DNA from: Phocaeicola vulgatus ATCC 8482
GTDB taxonomy: Bacteria > Bacteroidota > Bacteroidia > Bacteroidales > Bacteroidaceae
Direction: 5' to 3'
Length of the DNA: 64,000 nt
Assembly (NCBI RefSeq): GCF_000012825.1
Contig: NC_009614.1
Coordinates: 5,022,001-5,086,000, forward strand
Part shown: piece by piece, positions 51,556-60,309 of the stretch
Position numbering within the stretch: the first letter of the stretch is position 1
Layout of the letters: each line of letters begins with the position of its first letter
Translations under genes and position numbers: made by a program
The notes under the pieces: generated by a model
Told to the model about the DNA's origin: nothing
Database searches by the model: none
The model's input: only the letters and a program-made list of their open reading frames with translations

Positions 51556-54500
51556 TGGACATCAGTAAATGGGCATTCCGGAACAGGAATCTGATTTATT
51601 TCCTGATAGCGGTTCTGCTGCTCGGCGGAGCCTATTCCTGCTATCAGATGAGCAAATTGGAAGACCCCGAAATAAAAGTGAAGCTTGCCATGGTAGTCAC
51701 CACCTATCCGGGTGCTTCCGCGCACCAGGTAGAACTGGAAGTAACGGATGTGCTTGAAAAGAACATCCGCACCATGGGCAACATTGACAATATAGAAAGT
51801 TATTCATACAACGACCTGTCCCTGATACAGATAGAACTGCTGAGCACCGTGCCGGACGATGACGTGGAACAATGCTGGGACATGCTGCGCCGCAAAGTAA
51901 GCGACGCCCGCGCCCTGTTGCCCGAAGGAGCCACCACCCCGATAGTCAAAGATGACTTCGGAAATGTATATGGCATGTTCTATGCCCTGACAGGTGACGG
52001 ACTGTCCGACCGTGAACTGTCCGACTATGCCGAACTGGTAAAACGGGAAGTGAACGAACTGGAAGGGGTAGACCGTGTGGAACTCTACGGCAAACGTTCC
52101 GAATGCATCAATATCTCCCTGTTGCAAGACCGTATGGCAAACCTCGGTGTTAAACCTGCAGAAGTACTGGCAACCTTGAACGGCCAGAACAAAACCACCT
52201 ATACAGGATATTATGAAAATGGTGAAAACCGTATCCGCGTCACAGTAAACGACAAATTCAAAACCGTAGAAGATATCGGAAAAATGCTGATTCAAGGACA
52301 CGATGACGACCAGCTTCGCCTGAGTGACATCGCCCGTATAGAGAAAGCCTACGAGAACCCCACACGCAATGAAATGTTCTATGACCATGAACGCGCTCTC
52401 GGTATACTCATCGCTGCCTCCAGTGGTTCGGACATTATAAAAGTAGGCCATGCCGTAGAAAGCAAGTTGGAAGAACTCAAAGCCGAACGTCTGCCCGCAG
52501 GAGTGGAATGCCACAAAATCTTCTATCAGCCCGAACGGGTAGGCAGCTCTTTGGGAACCTTTGTCATCAACCTGATAGAATCCGTCATCATCGTAGTACT
52601 GATACTGATGATAGCAATGGGGTTCAAGAGCGGCCTTATCATAGGTATCAGCCTGGTCATCACCGTATTCGGTTCTTTTCTGTTCCTTTATTCGGCAGGC
52701 GGAACCATGCAGCGCGTATCATTGGCTGCTTTTGTACTGGCAATGGGAATGTTGGTAGACAACGCCATCGTCATCATAGACGGCATACTGGTAGACTTGA
52801 AAGCCGGCAAAAACCGGATGGAAGCCATGACCGCCATCGGAAGACAGACAGCCATGCCTCTTCTGGGCGCGACACTGATAGCCATTATCGCCTTTCTACC
52901 CATCTACATGTCCCCCGACACCGCAGGCGTCTACACGCGCGACCTTTTCATCGTACTTGCCGTTTCCCTGTTGCTAAGCTGGATATTGGCACTGATCCAT
53001 GTACCACTGATGGCCGACCGCCGGCTGCATCCTGCCATAGATACTGACAGTACCGGAAAGCGAGTATACAAAGGTAAAATCTATGCCACCCTCCGTTCGG
53101 CACTGCGGTTCGGTCTGGCCCACCGGTGGAGTTTTGTATTTGCCATGACCGGTCTGTTGCTGCTTTCCGTTTTCGGCTACCAATATATGCGTCAGGGCTT
53201 TTTCCCCGACATGGTTTACGACCAGCTTTATATGGAATACAAACTTCCGGAAGGGAATAACTATACACGTGTGGTTCGAGATTTGGAAGAAATAGAAACC
53301 TATCTGAAAGGACGGGAGGAAATAACCCACGTCACTACCTCCATAGGCGGTACGCCCGGACGCTATAATCTGGTACGGAGCATTGCCAACCCCTCACTTT
53401 CGTACGGCGAACTGATTATCGACTTCACCTCACCGGAAACCTTGGTAGAACATATAGACGAAATCCAAGCTTACCTCTCCCAAGCCTATCCGGACGCATA
53501 CATCAAATTGAAAAGATATAATCTGATGTTCAAGAAATATCCCATAGAGGCGCAATTTCTGGGTCCCGACCCTGCCATCCTGCACCAACTGGCCGACAGC
53601 GCCCGCGCCATCATGGAAAGGACTCCGGAAGTCTGCCTCATCACCACCGACTGGGAACCTCAAGTACCCGTACTGACCATCGAATACGACCAGCCGTCTG
53701 CCCGTGCCCTCGGCCTGAGCCGTAATGATGTCAGCCTTTCCCTGCTCACAGCCACCGGAGGCATTCCTATCGGCTCTTTCTACGAAGGTATCCACAAAAA
53801 CAACATCTACCTGAAATGCCTCGACGAGAAAGGAGAACCGATAGAGGACCTGGGCAACGCACAAGTCTTCTCGTCTCTGCCTTCCCTGAACGGACTGTTG
53901 AACGAGGAAACCATGGTGAAGCTGAAAGCCGGCACACTTTCGAAAGAAGATTTGGTGGAAAGCATCATGGGAAGCACACCGCTGAAACAAATCAGCAAAG
54001 AGATTGATATCCGGTGGGAAGATCCGGTAGTTCCCCGTTACAACGGGCAGAGAAGCCAGCGGGCACAATGTTCGCCCGCACCCGGCATTGAAACGGAAAA
54101 AGCACGTCTTGCCATCGCGGAACAGATAGAAAACATACCATTACCCGAAGGTTATTCACTGGTATGGCAAGGAGAAAAGATAGCCAGCGACCAGTCCATG
54201 AAGTACCTGTTCCAAAATTTCCCGTTAGCCATCATTCTGATGATTGCCATCCTCATCATGCTGTTCAAAGATTATCGCAAACCCATCATCATCTTCTGCT
54301 GTATTCCGATGATATTTGTAGGGGTGGTAGCGGTCATGCTGCTCACAGGAAAAGTCTTCAATTTCGTGGCTATTGTAGGCACATTGGGATTGATCGGCAT
54401 GCTGATTAAAAACGGTATTGTGCTGATGGATGAAATCACCCTTCAGATCAATGAAGGAGTAGAACCGATCACCGCACTGATAGACAGTTCCCAAAGCCGT

Positions 54501-54680
54501 CTCCGCCCGGTCATGATGGCCTCGCTGACAACGATTCTGGGTATGATTCCCTTGCTGTCCGATGCCATGTTCGGTTCCTTGGCGGCAGCTATCATGGGTG
54601 GATTGCTGTGCAGCACACTGATCACGCTGCTCTTTATCCCTATATTATATGCCTTGTTCTTCAAGATAAAAAACAATTGA
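51555..54680 (+). CDS. RND-family efflux permease
   Basis: 1041 aa, 12-span inner-membrane proton antiporter of the AcrB/MexB superfamily. The first segment NLIYFLIAVLLLGGAYSC is followed by a large periplasmic loop (PGASAHQVELEVTDVLEKNIRT). TM4 contains MGMLVDNAIVIIDGI with the conserved acidic residue, and later GLIGMLIKNGIVLMDEITL, the TM10 counterpart with Lys-Asn. Compared with AcrB the DD pair is DN, as in many Bacteroidales pumps. It is part of adaptor-permease-TolC operon. Substrates unknown. Confidence 0.93.
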   Translation: MDISKWAFRNRNLIYFLIAVLLLGGAYSCYQMSKLEDPEIKVKLAMVVTTYPGASAHQVELEVTDVLEKNIRTMGNIDNIESYSYNDLSLIQIELLSTVPDDDVEQCWDMLRRKVSDARALLPEGATTPIVKDDFGNVYGMFYALTGDGLSDRELSDYAELVKREVNELEGVDRVELYGKRSECINISLLQDRMANLGVKPAEVLATLNGQNKTTYTGYYENGENRIRVTVNDKFKTVEDIGKMLIQGHDDDQLRLSDIARIEKAYENPTRNEMFYDHERALGILIAASSGSDIIKVGHAVESKLEELKAERLPAGVECHKIFYQPERVGSSLGTFVINLIESVIIVVLILMIAMGFKSGLIIGISLVITVFGSFLFLYSAGGTMQRVSLAAFVLAMGMLVDNAIVIIDGILVDLKAGKNRMEAMTAIGRQTAMPLLGATLIAIIAFLPIYMSPDTAGVYTRDLFIVLAVSLLLSWILALIHVPLMADRRLHPAIDTDSTGKRVYKGKIYATLRSALRFGLAHRWSFVFAMTGLLLLSVFGYQYMRQGFFPDMVYDQLYMEYKLPEGNNYTRVVRDLEEIETYLKGREEITHVTTSIGGTPGRYNLVRSIANPSLSYGELIIDFTSPETLVEHIDEIQAYLSQAYPDAYIKLKRYNLMFKKYPIEAQFLGPDPAILHQLADSARAIMERTPEVCLITTDWEPQVPVLTIEYDQPSARALGLSRNDVSLSLLTATGGIPIGSFYEGIHKNNIYLKCLDEKGEPIEDLGNAQVFSSLPSLNGLLNEETMVKLKAGTLSKEDLVESIMGSTPLKQISKEIDIRWEDPVVPRYNGQRSQRAQCSPAPGIETEKARLAIAEQIENIPLPEGYSLVWQGEKIASDQSMKYLFQNFPLAIILMIAILIMLFKDYRKPIIIFCCIPMIFVGVVAVMLLTGKVFNFVAIVGTLGLIGMLIKNGIVLMDEITLQINEGVEPITALIDSSQSRLRPVMMASLTTILGMIPLLSDAMFGSLAAAIMGGLLCSTLITLLFIPILYALFFKIKNN

Positions 54681-54712
54681 TTCATTTCACTGACATACAA
54701 AACCGAGAATAA

Positions 54713-56092
54713 ATGAAAAAGACAATGATACTCCCCCTCTGCTGTCTGCTGTGGCATCTTGCCACCCCCGCATGGGCACAGGAAACACTGAGTCTGAAAG
54801 AGTGCCGCGAAATGGCATTAAAATACAACAAGGAAATGGCGGCTTCCGTGAAACAGACGGAAAGTGCCCGTTATACTGCCAAGAGTTACAAAGGGAACTT
54901 CTTCCCCAACTTCACCGTCAGCGGAACAGGACTTTACAGTAATGCCGACGGTAGTTACGGCATAGCCGGAGGCAACCTGCCCGTCTTTCTGCCCGATGGA
55001 ACAGGACAGTTCAATCCGGGACAACCCGCAGGCTTTGCCTACTTCCCCGGCATTAACCTGGACTATAAAATAGGATGGGTCTATATGGGCGGTGTGCAAA
55101 TGGAACAGCCCCTCTACATGGGCGGTAAAATCCGTGCCGCCTACAAAATGTCCTTGCTGGGCAAAGAAATGGCACAAATGAATGAAAATCTGACCGCAAC
55201 AGAAGTCATTCAGAAAACAGATCAGGCATACGCTCTGGTAGTAAAAGCAAAGGAGATGAAAACAGTAGCCGATGCATACCACGCTGTATTGACGGAATTA
55301 AAAAATAACGTAGAGAGTGCTTACAAACATGGACTTAAACCTCAGAATGATGTATTGAAAGTACAAGTAAAGCTGAATGAAAGCGAGCTAGGTATCCGAA
55401 AAGCCGAGAATGCTCTCCGCCTGGCTACCATGAACCTCTGCCACCTGATAGGGAAACCACTGACCACACAAGTTCATGTTTCCGGAGATTTCCCGGAGAT
55501 AGAGAAAGACCTGGAAGTACAGGTACTGGATATCACCCGCCGTCCGGAATACGGAATACTGGACAAACAAGTGGCGATAGCCCGCCAGCAGGTGAAACTG
55601 AACCGCAGTGAACTGCTTCCCAAAGTAGGGATCAAAGGCTCATACGACTATGTACATGGTTTGGAACTGAACAACAAGAATTTCCTGGACGATGCCAGTT
55701 TCTCTGTCCTTCTGAATGTAAGCATCCCCTTGTTCCATTTCGGAGAACGCAGCAACAAAGTACGTGCAGCCAAAGCCAAACTGGAACAAACCCGCCTTCA
55801 ACAGCAAAACCTGAACGAACAAATGTTACTGGAACTGACCCAAGCCGCCAACAATCTGGACGAAGCAAAGCTGGAAAGCGAACTTGCCGACCGTTCCCTG
55901 CAACAGGCGGAAGAGAACAGGCGTGTCAGCAAAAGCCAGTACGAAGTAGGTCTGGAAACACTCTCCGACCATTTGGAAGCCCAAGCGTTATGGCAACAGG
56001 CTTACGAAACGAAAGTTGACGCCCGTTTCCAACTTTATCTGAACTACGTGGCCTATCTGAAAGCAGCAGGGACCTTGCATGACAAGCTGTAA
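54713..56092 (+). CDS. TolC-family outer-membrane efflux channel
   Basis: 459 aa. Signal peptide KKTMILPLCCLLWHLATPAWAQ, then two OEP repeats of coiled helices: ETLSLKECREMALKYNKEMAASVKQTESARY at the start and QLNEQMLLELTQAANNLDEAKLESELADRSL with EVGLETLSDHLEAQALWQQAY near the end. The last part of the pump operon, 32 bp behind the permease. A hairpin with a T-tract (56159-56240) follows. Confidence 0.92.
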   Translation: MKKTMILPLCCLLWHLATPAWAQETLSLKECREMALKYNKEMAASVKQTESARYTAKSYKGNFFPNFTVSGTGLYSNADGSYGIAGGNLPVFLPDGTGQFNPGQPAGFAYFPGINLDYKIGWVYMGGVQMEQPLYMGGKIRAAYKMSLLGKEMAQMNENLTATEVIQKTDQAYALVVKAKEMKTVADAYHAVLTELKNNVESAYKHGLKPQNDVLKVQVKLNESELGIRKAENALRLATMNLCHLIGKPLTTQVHVSGDFPEIEKDLEVQVLDITRRPEYGILDKQVAIARQQVKLNRSELLPKVGIKGSYDYVHGLELNNKNFLDDASFSVLLNVSIPLFHFGERSNKVRAAKAKLEQTRLQQQNLNEQMLLELTQAANNLDEAKLESELADRSLQQAEENRRVSKSQYEVGLETLSDHLEAQALWQQAYETKVDARFQLYLNYVAYLKAAGTLHDKL

Positions 56093-56158
56093 GTCTCTTG
56101 TTCCGGATTCAGATTGAGTACAAATACAAGCAATCCCTCCTTCTCCGGAGTTTTATAA

Positions 56159-56240
56159 ATGTGCTGCCACTGCTACCACCCACTCTACTGGAACCACCAT
56201 GAACAAGGCGTTTCAACGGGTGGTGGCAGCACATTTTTTT
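56159..56240 (+). terminator. Long-loop terminator of the efflux operon with repeated motif
   Basis: ATGTGCTGCCAC (56159-56170) and GTGGCAGCACAT (56223-56234) are perfect 12 bp arms, followed by T7. The 52 nt between contain an alternative pair ACCACCC (56175-56181)/GGGTGGT (56218-56224). A third copy of the element, GTGCTGCCACCACCAC, follows at about 56252-56267. Region 56241-56306 otherwise shows nothing. Confidence 0.6.
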
Positions 56241-56306
56241 ATGGGTAAAAAGTGCTGCCACCACCACTTTCCCTCTCTTTTTATTCCCAAACGGATAAAA
56301 AAGGGG

Positions 56307-56933
56307 CTATACTTCGGCTATACCTTCCTGCCTGCGCAGCACATACACCGCATGAGAATGCTTTCCTTCTTTGTCCAATCTCTTCTCCTCATACCAAGCC
56401 TTCAGCTCGTAGGCCGCCGTAGTGCGCGCCACCCCCAACCATTCCGAATAGGCCAGACGTGTAATGGAACCGTGTTCTTTCAGATAAGCCTCCAGCAACG
56501 TCCAACGCTCCTCCTTGCTACGCTTTTTCACCGTAGGCAAGAAGCCGAACTCGGCACGGAGGATGTCTGTTTCCTGCCGCACCCGCTTCACCAGTTCCGG
56601 CACCGGACGGAAGTTCACCTTCTTTATCCTCACAGATGCCGCACGTATCTCCTTCCGGTCTGTCACCTCACGCGAGGACAAGGCAAGAGAAAACGTACCC
56701 AGGCCGTCCAACCGCACATTTTTTCCTTGCCGCAAATGGGATACAACCATATCGGCCACCTCCTGTAGCACTCCCACCACACAGCCCGCCGAATATGCGC
56801 TATGCTTGGACAACTCCTTCACTATGTGATCGGTAGTAATCGTTTCCTTCACCACTACCGCCGGATAAAGCACCGGTTTGCCGTCCTTTTCCTTGAAAGG
56901 GTTGGCCTTGAAATCATATTTTATATCCATCAT
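56307..56933 (-). CDS. HU-domain protein with C-terminal winged helix (HU-HIG type)
   Basis: About 208 aa from ATG 56933 (or 56930); the frame continues to 57032 but runs through a repeat array. The N-terminal HU-like domain has MDIKYDFKANPF, ITTDHIVKELSKHSAYSAGCVVGVL and VRLDGLGTFSLALSS, matching the HU-HIG family (HU fused to wHTH, Ig or Gly-rich tail). The C-terminal part (SKEERWTLLEAYLKEHGSITRLAYSEWLGVARTTAAYELKAW) is a winged helix. The combination suggests a sequence-specific DNA-binding protein rather than a general nucleoid protein. It is convergent to the efflux operon and preceded by a palindromic array. Confidence 0.7.
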   Translation of the reverse strand: MMDIKYDFKANPFKEKDGKPVLYPAVVVKETITTDHIVKELSKHSAYSAGCVVGVLQEVADMVVSHLRQGKNVRLDGLGTFSLALSSREVTDRKEIRAASVRIKKVNFRPVPELVKRVRQETDILRAEFGFLPTVKKRSKEERWTLLEAYLKEHGSITRLAYSEWLGVARTTAAYELKAWYEEKRLDKEGKHSHAVYVLRRQEGIAEV

Positions 56934-56999
56934 TAAAAGATTTGATCTGTATCCGCAAGCCCTTTCTGCTCTATGGTTAAGGGTTCTCTTCCTTTTGTA

Positions 57000-57091
57000 T
57001 TCTATCTCCATAAGCTTTGGACTTGACTCCAAAGGCTATGGAGTTATCTCCAAAGGTTATGGAGTCAACTCCGCAACCTATGGAGATAGAA
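57000..57091. repeat. Palindromic repeat array upstream of the HU-wHTH gene
   Basis: Four about 21 bp units each contain CTCC and TGGA(G) arms, for example CTCCAAAGGCTATGGAG and CTCCAAAGGTTATGGAG. The whole array is enclosed by a perfect 13 bp inverted repeat, TTCTATCTCCATA (57000-57012) and TATGGAGATAGAA (57079-57091). Each unit is itself near-palindromic, so the array looks like a set of operator sites. It lies 67 bp upstream of the HU-wHTH start. Confidence 0.65.
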
Positions 57092-57234
57092 CACATCTGG
57101 ACAAAGATACTTAATCTTTAGGGGAAAAAGGCTTAATATAAAGGAAAAGATGGATTAAGGAGAAAAATAATCAGGTAGTCGACCCATTCTTAAAAAACTA
57201 AATGAATAAACAAAAGGATACGCGATATACAGGG

Positions 57235-57311
57235 AGATACCCTGATAAAAAGATTGGGTATCTGCGGAGAACAACGGTTTCATTGTATTCTGCGGACAGA
57301 CAGAACGGTTT
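57235..57311. repeat. Hairpin and near-direct repeats before the TPR-like gene
   Basis: AGATACCC (57235-57242) pairs with GGGTATCT (57256-57263). Two near-copies of TCTGCGGA...AACGGTTT follow (about 57260-57279 and 57288-57311). No gene is seen in 57092-57415; the function of these elements is unknown. Confidence 0.35.
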
Positions 57312-57371
57312 ATAACCAAACATCAAAGGAAATATATTTGATGCAAAAGAAAGAATATCATTTTTTTATCC

Positions 57372-57379
57372 TATTTTTG
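57372..57379 (+). promoter_or_regulatory. -7 element of the TPR-like lipoprotein gene
   Basis: TATTTTTG matches TAnnTTTG and lies 37 nt before ATG 57416, which supports that start over the longer frame from 57254. No -33 match. Confidence 0.4.
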
Positions 57380-57415
57380 TGTTGGCAACAAACTAATACC
57401 ATAATACACAGACTG

Positions 57416-58087
57416 ATGAAAACCACTATTTTACTTGGCTTATTATTGACCCTTACGGTTTCATGCAAACACCATTCCAACCCCGTAACTACCGAAGAAA
57501 ACTTCCACACCCAAGAAGCCAACCGTCTGGTAGCAGAAGCGAGGAACCTATGGTTGCCTCCTTTAGACAGCACTTTCTTCTTTAATGACAGTGAACATAT
57601 ATCTATAAACGACAAGGAAATATGGGCCAAACTTGACAGTGCATTAGCCATTGACCCTACCAATATAAAAGTATATGTGGGAAGAATCAGTTATTTATCA
57701 GCCTGCAAAAAGTACCATGAGATTCTGTCTGTACTCCGGCAAGCTGAAAAACAATCCACCCTCAATGCCGACTTATGGTCAATGAAAGCGATGTTTGAAG
57801 ATTATTTCGGAGACAGCCTTACCGCCCAAAAAAATTATCGGTCTGCCGATTCCGCCTATGCCATCCTCATAAAAGAATATGCTACAGACAGCCTCAGGTA
57901 TGCCGGTTCCCGCATCAACCGCGCACTGAACATGGCATTGATGACTGATAATATTGCGATTCTTGAAGAAGAGGTGGAACTCACTAAAAAGATATTTCCC
58001 AAGACATGGAAAGGACCGGACAGTAGTTTTTACGGGAAAAATAAAAAAGACTTTTTCGACAAATGCTTTAACGTCCGCAAAAAGTAA
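57416..58087 (+). CDS. TPR-like lipoprotein
   Basis: 223 aa from ATG 57416. Lipoprotein signal KTTILLGLLLTLTVSC with Cys17, then a helical chain with TPR-like pairs: WAKLDSALAIDPTNIKVYVGRISYLSACKKYHEILSVLR, and AQKNYRSADSAYAILIKEYATDSLRYAG, then INRALNMALMTDNIAILEEEVELTKKIFP. TPR domains mediate protein contacts; no more exact role is visible. It stands alone before the sigma/ABC cluster. Confidence 0.6.
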   Translation: MKTTILLGLLLTLTVSCKHHSNPVTTEENFHTQEANRLVAEARNLWLPPLDSTFFFNDSEHISINDKEIWAKLDSALAIDPTNIKVYVGRISYLSACKKYHEILSVLRQAEKQSTLNADLWSMKAMFEDYFGDSLTAQKNYRSADSAYAILIKEYATDSLRYAGSRINRALNMALMTDNIAILEEEVELTKKIFPKTWKGPDSSFYGKNKKDFFDKCFNVRKK

Positions 58088-58238
58088 TCCAGCCTGCTAC
58101 ATCAAGAAAATTACAAATCATTGCATTTGAAAGAACAGACCTGTAATACCTACTTTCAATACAAAGACTTTTTAGCACAAAGGTGTAACTTTCTCTTCTT
58201 TTCACCGACTAACCTAATAAAAACACCTTTGAAAGCTG

Positions 58239-58712
58239 ATGAGTATAGAACAGGAATTTGCCGACAAGCTAGTGCAATACAAGCACATCATTTACAAGGT
58301 ATGCTTCATGTATGCAGACAACAAGGACGATGTGAACGACCTTTTTCAAGAGTCTGTATTCAATATATGGAAGTCATACAAAAACTTCCGGGGGGAAAGT
58401 TCGTTTGTCACATGGGTTTACCGCATATCCCTGAACACGTGTATCTCGGACTTCCGAAAGAAAAAGAAGTATGACTATGTACCTTTGGAACAGCAGGTAG
58501 ATATTCTGGAAGATTGTGAACACAACGAACTGCTGAAAGAAATGTATTCACTCATCAAACGACTGAACAAGGTGGACCGTATGTTTATCCTGCTCTGGCT
58601 GGACGAGAAATCATACGATGAAATAGCCGAAATCACCGGAACGAACCGCAATAATGTCGCGATAAAACTGCACCGTATAAAAGAGAAATTAAAAAATATG
58701 TCGAACTTGTAA
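58239..58712 (+). CDS. Short ECF-type sigma factor
   Basis: 157 aa. Region 2 is seen in YKVCFMYADNKDDVNDLFQESVFNIWKSYKNFRGESSFVTWVYRISLNTC and region 4 in MFILLWLDEKSYDEIAEITGTNRNNVAIKLHRIKEKL. The protein has the length of the smallest ECF group. It is followed 12 bp later by a membrane protein with an N-terminal coiled region, and then by an ABC transporter. No FecR-type anti-sigma or SusC is adjacent, so its regulation is different from that of the PUL sigma at 39960. Confidence 0.85.
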   Translation: MSIEQEFADKLVQYKHIIYKVCFMYADNKDDVNDLFQESVFNIWKSYKNFRGESSFVTWVYRISLNTCISDFRKKKKYDYVPLEQQVDILEDCEHNELLKEMYSLIKRLNKVDRMFILLWLDEKSYDEIAEITGTNRNNVAIKLHRIKEKLKNMSNL

Positions 58713-58724
58713 TCATACAATTAT

Positions 58725-59303
58725 ATGGAACTTGAAGAATTGCAAAAAGCATGGAAAGAGTTGAATGAACGGGTCAGCCAGAATGAACTGGTTCATCAGC
58801 AACAGATTATAGAGATGTTGTCACGGCAAAAAGAAAGTTGCCTGCAAAGAATGCTGAGGATGGACAAAATAGCTTCTATATTTATGTTAGGAGTAACGAT
58901 TCTAATGTTCGTTGATTTTATTCATTTGAACGGTAAATTAGTGTTTTGGCCGGCAATATTCGGACTTCTGCTATATGCTCTTACAGTCAACTTTGCAGGA
59001 GTTATTTTATTGACTAAAATAAAAAAAGAAACAAACCTTGAAATGCAAATAAAGAATATACTCCGATATAAAATGCTTATCAATTGGAGTTATATCATCG
59101 GATATTTGCTGGTAACTCCTTTTATATGCATATTCCTTTACACCTACCGCCACCTGTGGTGGCTCATGATAACAATGTTTGGTTTAATCTTAGCAGGTGT
59201 ACTGACAGACTACTTCCTCTTCCATCATGTATCGGACAGAATTAAAGAATTGACACACGTCAATAAAGAATTGATGGAACTGAAAAAGAAGCATAAAGAA
59301 TAA
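58725..59303 (+). CDS. Membrane protein co-encoded with a sigma factor
   Basis: 192 aa. A cytoplasmic, Gln-Glu-rich N-terminus (MELEELQKAWKELNERVSQNELVHQQQIIEML) that looks coiled coil, four membrane segments (IASIFMLGVTILMFVDF, WPAIFGLLLYALTVNFAGVILL, WSYIIGYLLVTPFICIFLY, LWWLMITMFGLILAGVLTDYFLF), and a charged C-terminal helix (ELMELKKKHKE). It lies 12 bp behind the sigma gene, where an anti-sigma factor is usually found; that role is an inference. No known family is recognised. Confidence 0.65.
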   Translation: MELEELQKAWKELNERVSQNELVHQQQIIEMLSRQKESCLQRMLRMDKIASIFMLGVTILMFVDFIHLNGKLVFWPAIFGLLLYALTVNFAGVILLTKIKKETNLEMQIKNILRYKMLINWSYIIGYLLVTPFICIFLYTYRHLWWLMITMFGLILAGVLTDYFLFHHVSDRIKELTHVNKELMELKKKHKE

Positions 59304-59318
59304 ATTTTCACTCTACAG

Positions 59319-59359
59319 TGAGGGTACTTATCCGGATATTTTATTCCTTTGTACCCTCA
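59319..59359. repeat. Hairpin between the membrane protein and ABC genes
   Basis: TGAGGGTAC (59319-59327) and GTACCCTCA (59351-59359) pair around 23 nt. No U tract follows, so it is more likely an mRNA processing/stability element than a full terminator. Confidence 0.35.
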
Positions 59360-59379
59360 ATCAGAATAAAAAGCACTTT

Positions 59380-60309
59380 ATGTTTCAACTGTATCTGCTG
59401 CTTCGTCTGAAAAATTTTGGAAGAATAGTTATAGAATTGGGTATCTTCAGAATAGTCTTCCTTACCATCTTAACGGTGGCTGCCATCATGATATTGTTCT
59501 TGGCAGAAAACCGTTTCGCTATTCCTGTGGTATGCGTTCTCTTATTAGCCGGTTATCATAATGTCCGGAAAGACAAAGAGTTTTTACGCACTTTAACACC
59601 TCATCTTTCTGTGTTCCTGATAAAAGAATACACCTTGATCGCATTACCTTTTGCCGGAATAGAAATAATAAAAGGACAATTTACCGACGCTATCGGCTTA
59701 TGGCTGTTCGCCGCCTTATTACCTTGCCTGAAAAAAATAAAACTGGAACACAAACCTGTCCGTCTTCCTTTTCTTTACAAAGGAAGTTATGAATATATAC
59801 GAATGTTCCGCCAATCTTTCTGGGTCTATATCCTACTCTTTCTTTTTGCAACCGCAGGAACCGTACACGGAAATATAAAAATAAACAAAGTATGTCTCAT
59901 ACTATGGGGATTGGTACAGGCATCAGGCTATCTGCAAACAATGGACAACAGATATCTTCTTCATTTCAAAAATTTCAAGACTTTATGCCTTTTCCAACTA
60001 AAAAGCATAGCATGGAATGTTTTCATCACCTCCATTCCTTTCAGCTTAACGCTTATAGCGTCTACCTATGACCAAGATGAAATCCTCTTTTTCTTATCTT
60101 ATTATACTGCCACCTTAATTTATGCCATTGGTATCGGTATGTTGCGCCATATCATCCCATCCCCCCTATTGCTGTTTATTGTGCAATTAAGTATATTAAT
60201 GCCTTTTTATTTAGGCTCTCTTTTTGTTCCAATTATTTTAATACCCGGCATAGCACTTACAGCATTGCTGACCTGCCATGCGCACAAACGCTTAAAAAGA
60301 TTATTATGA
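59380..60309 (+). CDS. Polytopic membrane protein, probable ABC permease
   Basis: 309 aa with about eight to nine hydrophobic segments (FRIVFLTILTVAAIMILF, FAIPVVCVLLLAGY, FWVYILLFLFATAGTV, VFITSIPFSLTLIA, TLIYAIGIGMLRH, LLFIVQLSILMPFYLGSLF, PIILIPGIALTALLTC). Its stop overlaps the start of the ABC ATPase (ATGA, 60306-60309), so the two are almost certainly one transporter: permease plus ATPase. No family is recognised from the sequence. Substrate unknown. Confidence 0.6.
   Translation: MFQLYLLLRLKNFGRIVIELGIFRIVFLTILTVAAIMILFLAENRFAIPVVCVLLLAGYHNVRKDKEFLRTLTPHLSVFLIKEYTLIALPFAGIEIIKGQFTDAIGLWLFAALLPCLKKIKLEHKPVRLPFLYKGSYEYIRMFRQSFWVYILLFLFATAGTVHGNIKINKVCLILWGLVQASGYLQTMDNRYLLHFKNFKTLCLFQLKSIAWNVFITSIPFSLTLIASTYDQDEILFFLSYYTATLIYAIGIGMLRHIIPSPLLLFIVQLSILMPFYLGSLFVPIILIPGIALTALLTCHAHKRLKRLL

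Noticed and set aside
52508..53047. 179 aa ORF inside the RND permease gene
   Set aside because: Overlaps the conserved permease reading frame; Arg/His-rich translation without domains.
57000..57091. Array as a CRISPR
   Set aside because: Units are only about 21 bp, degenerate, without unique spacers, and no cas genes are nearby; the palindromic units fit operators better.
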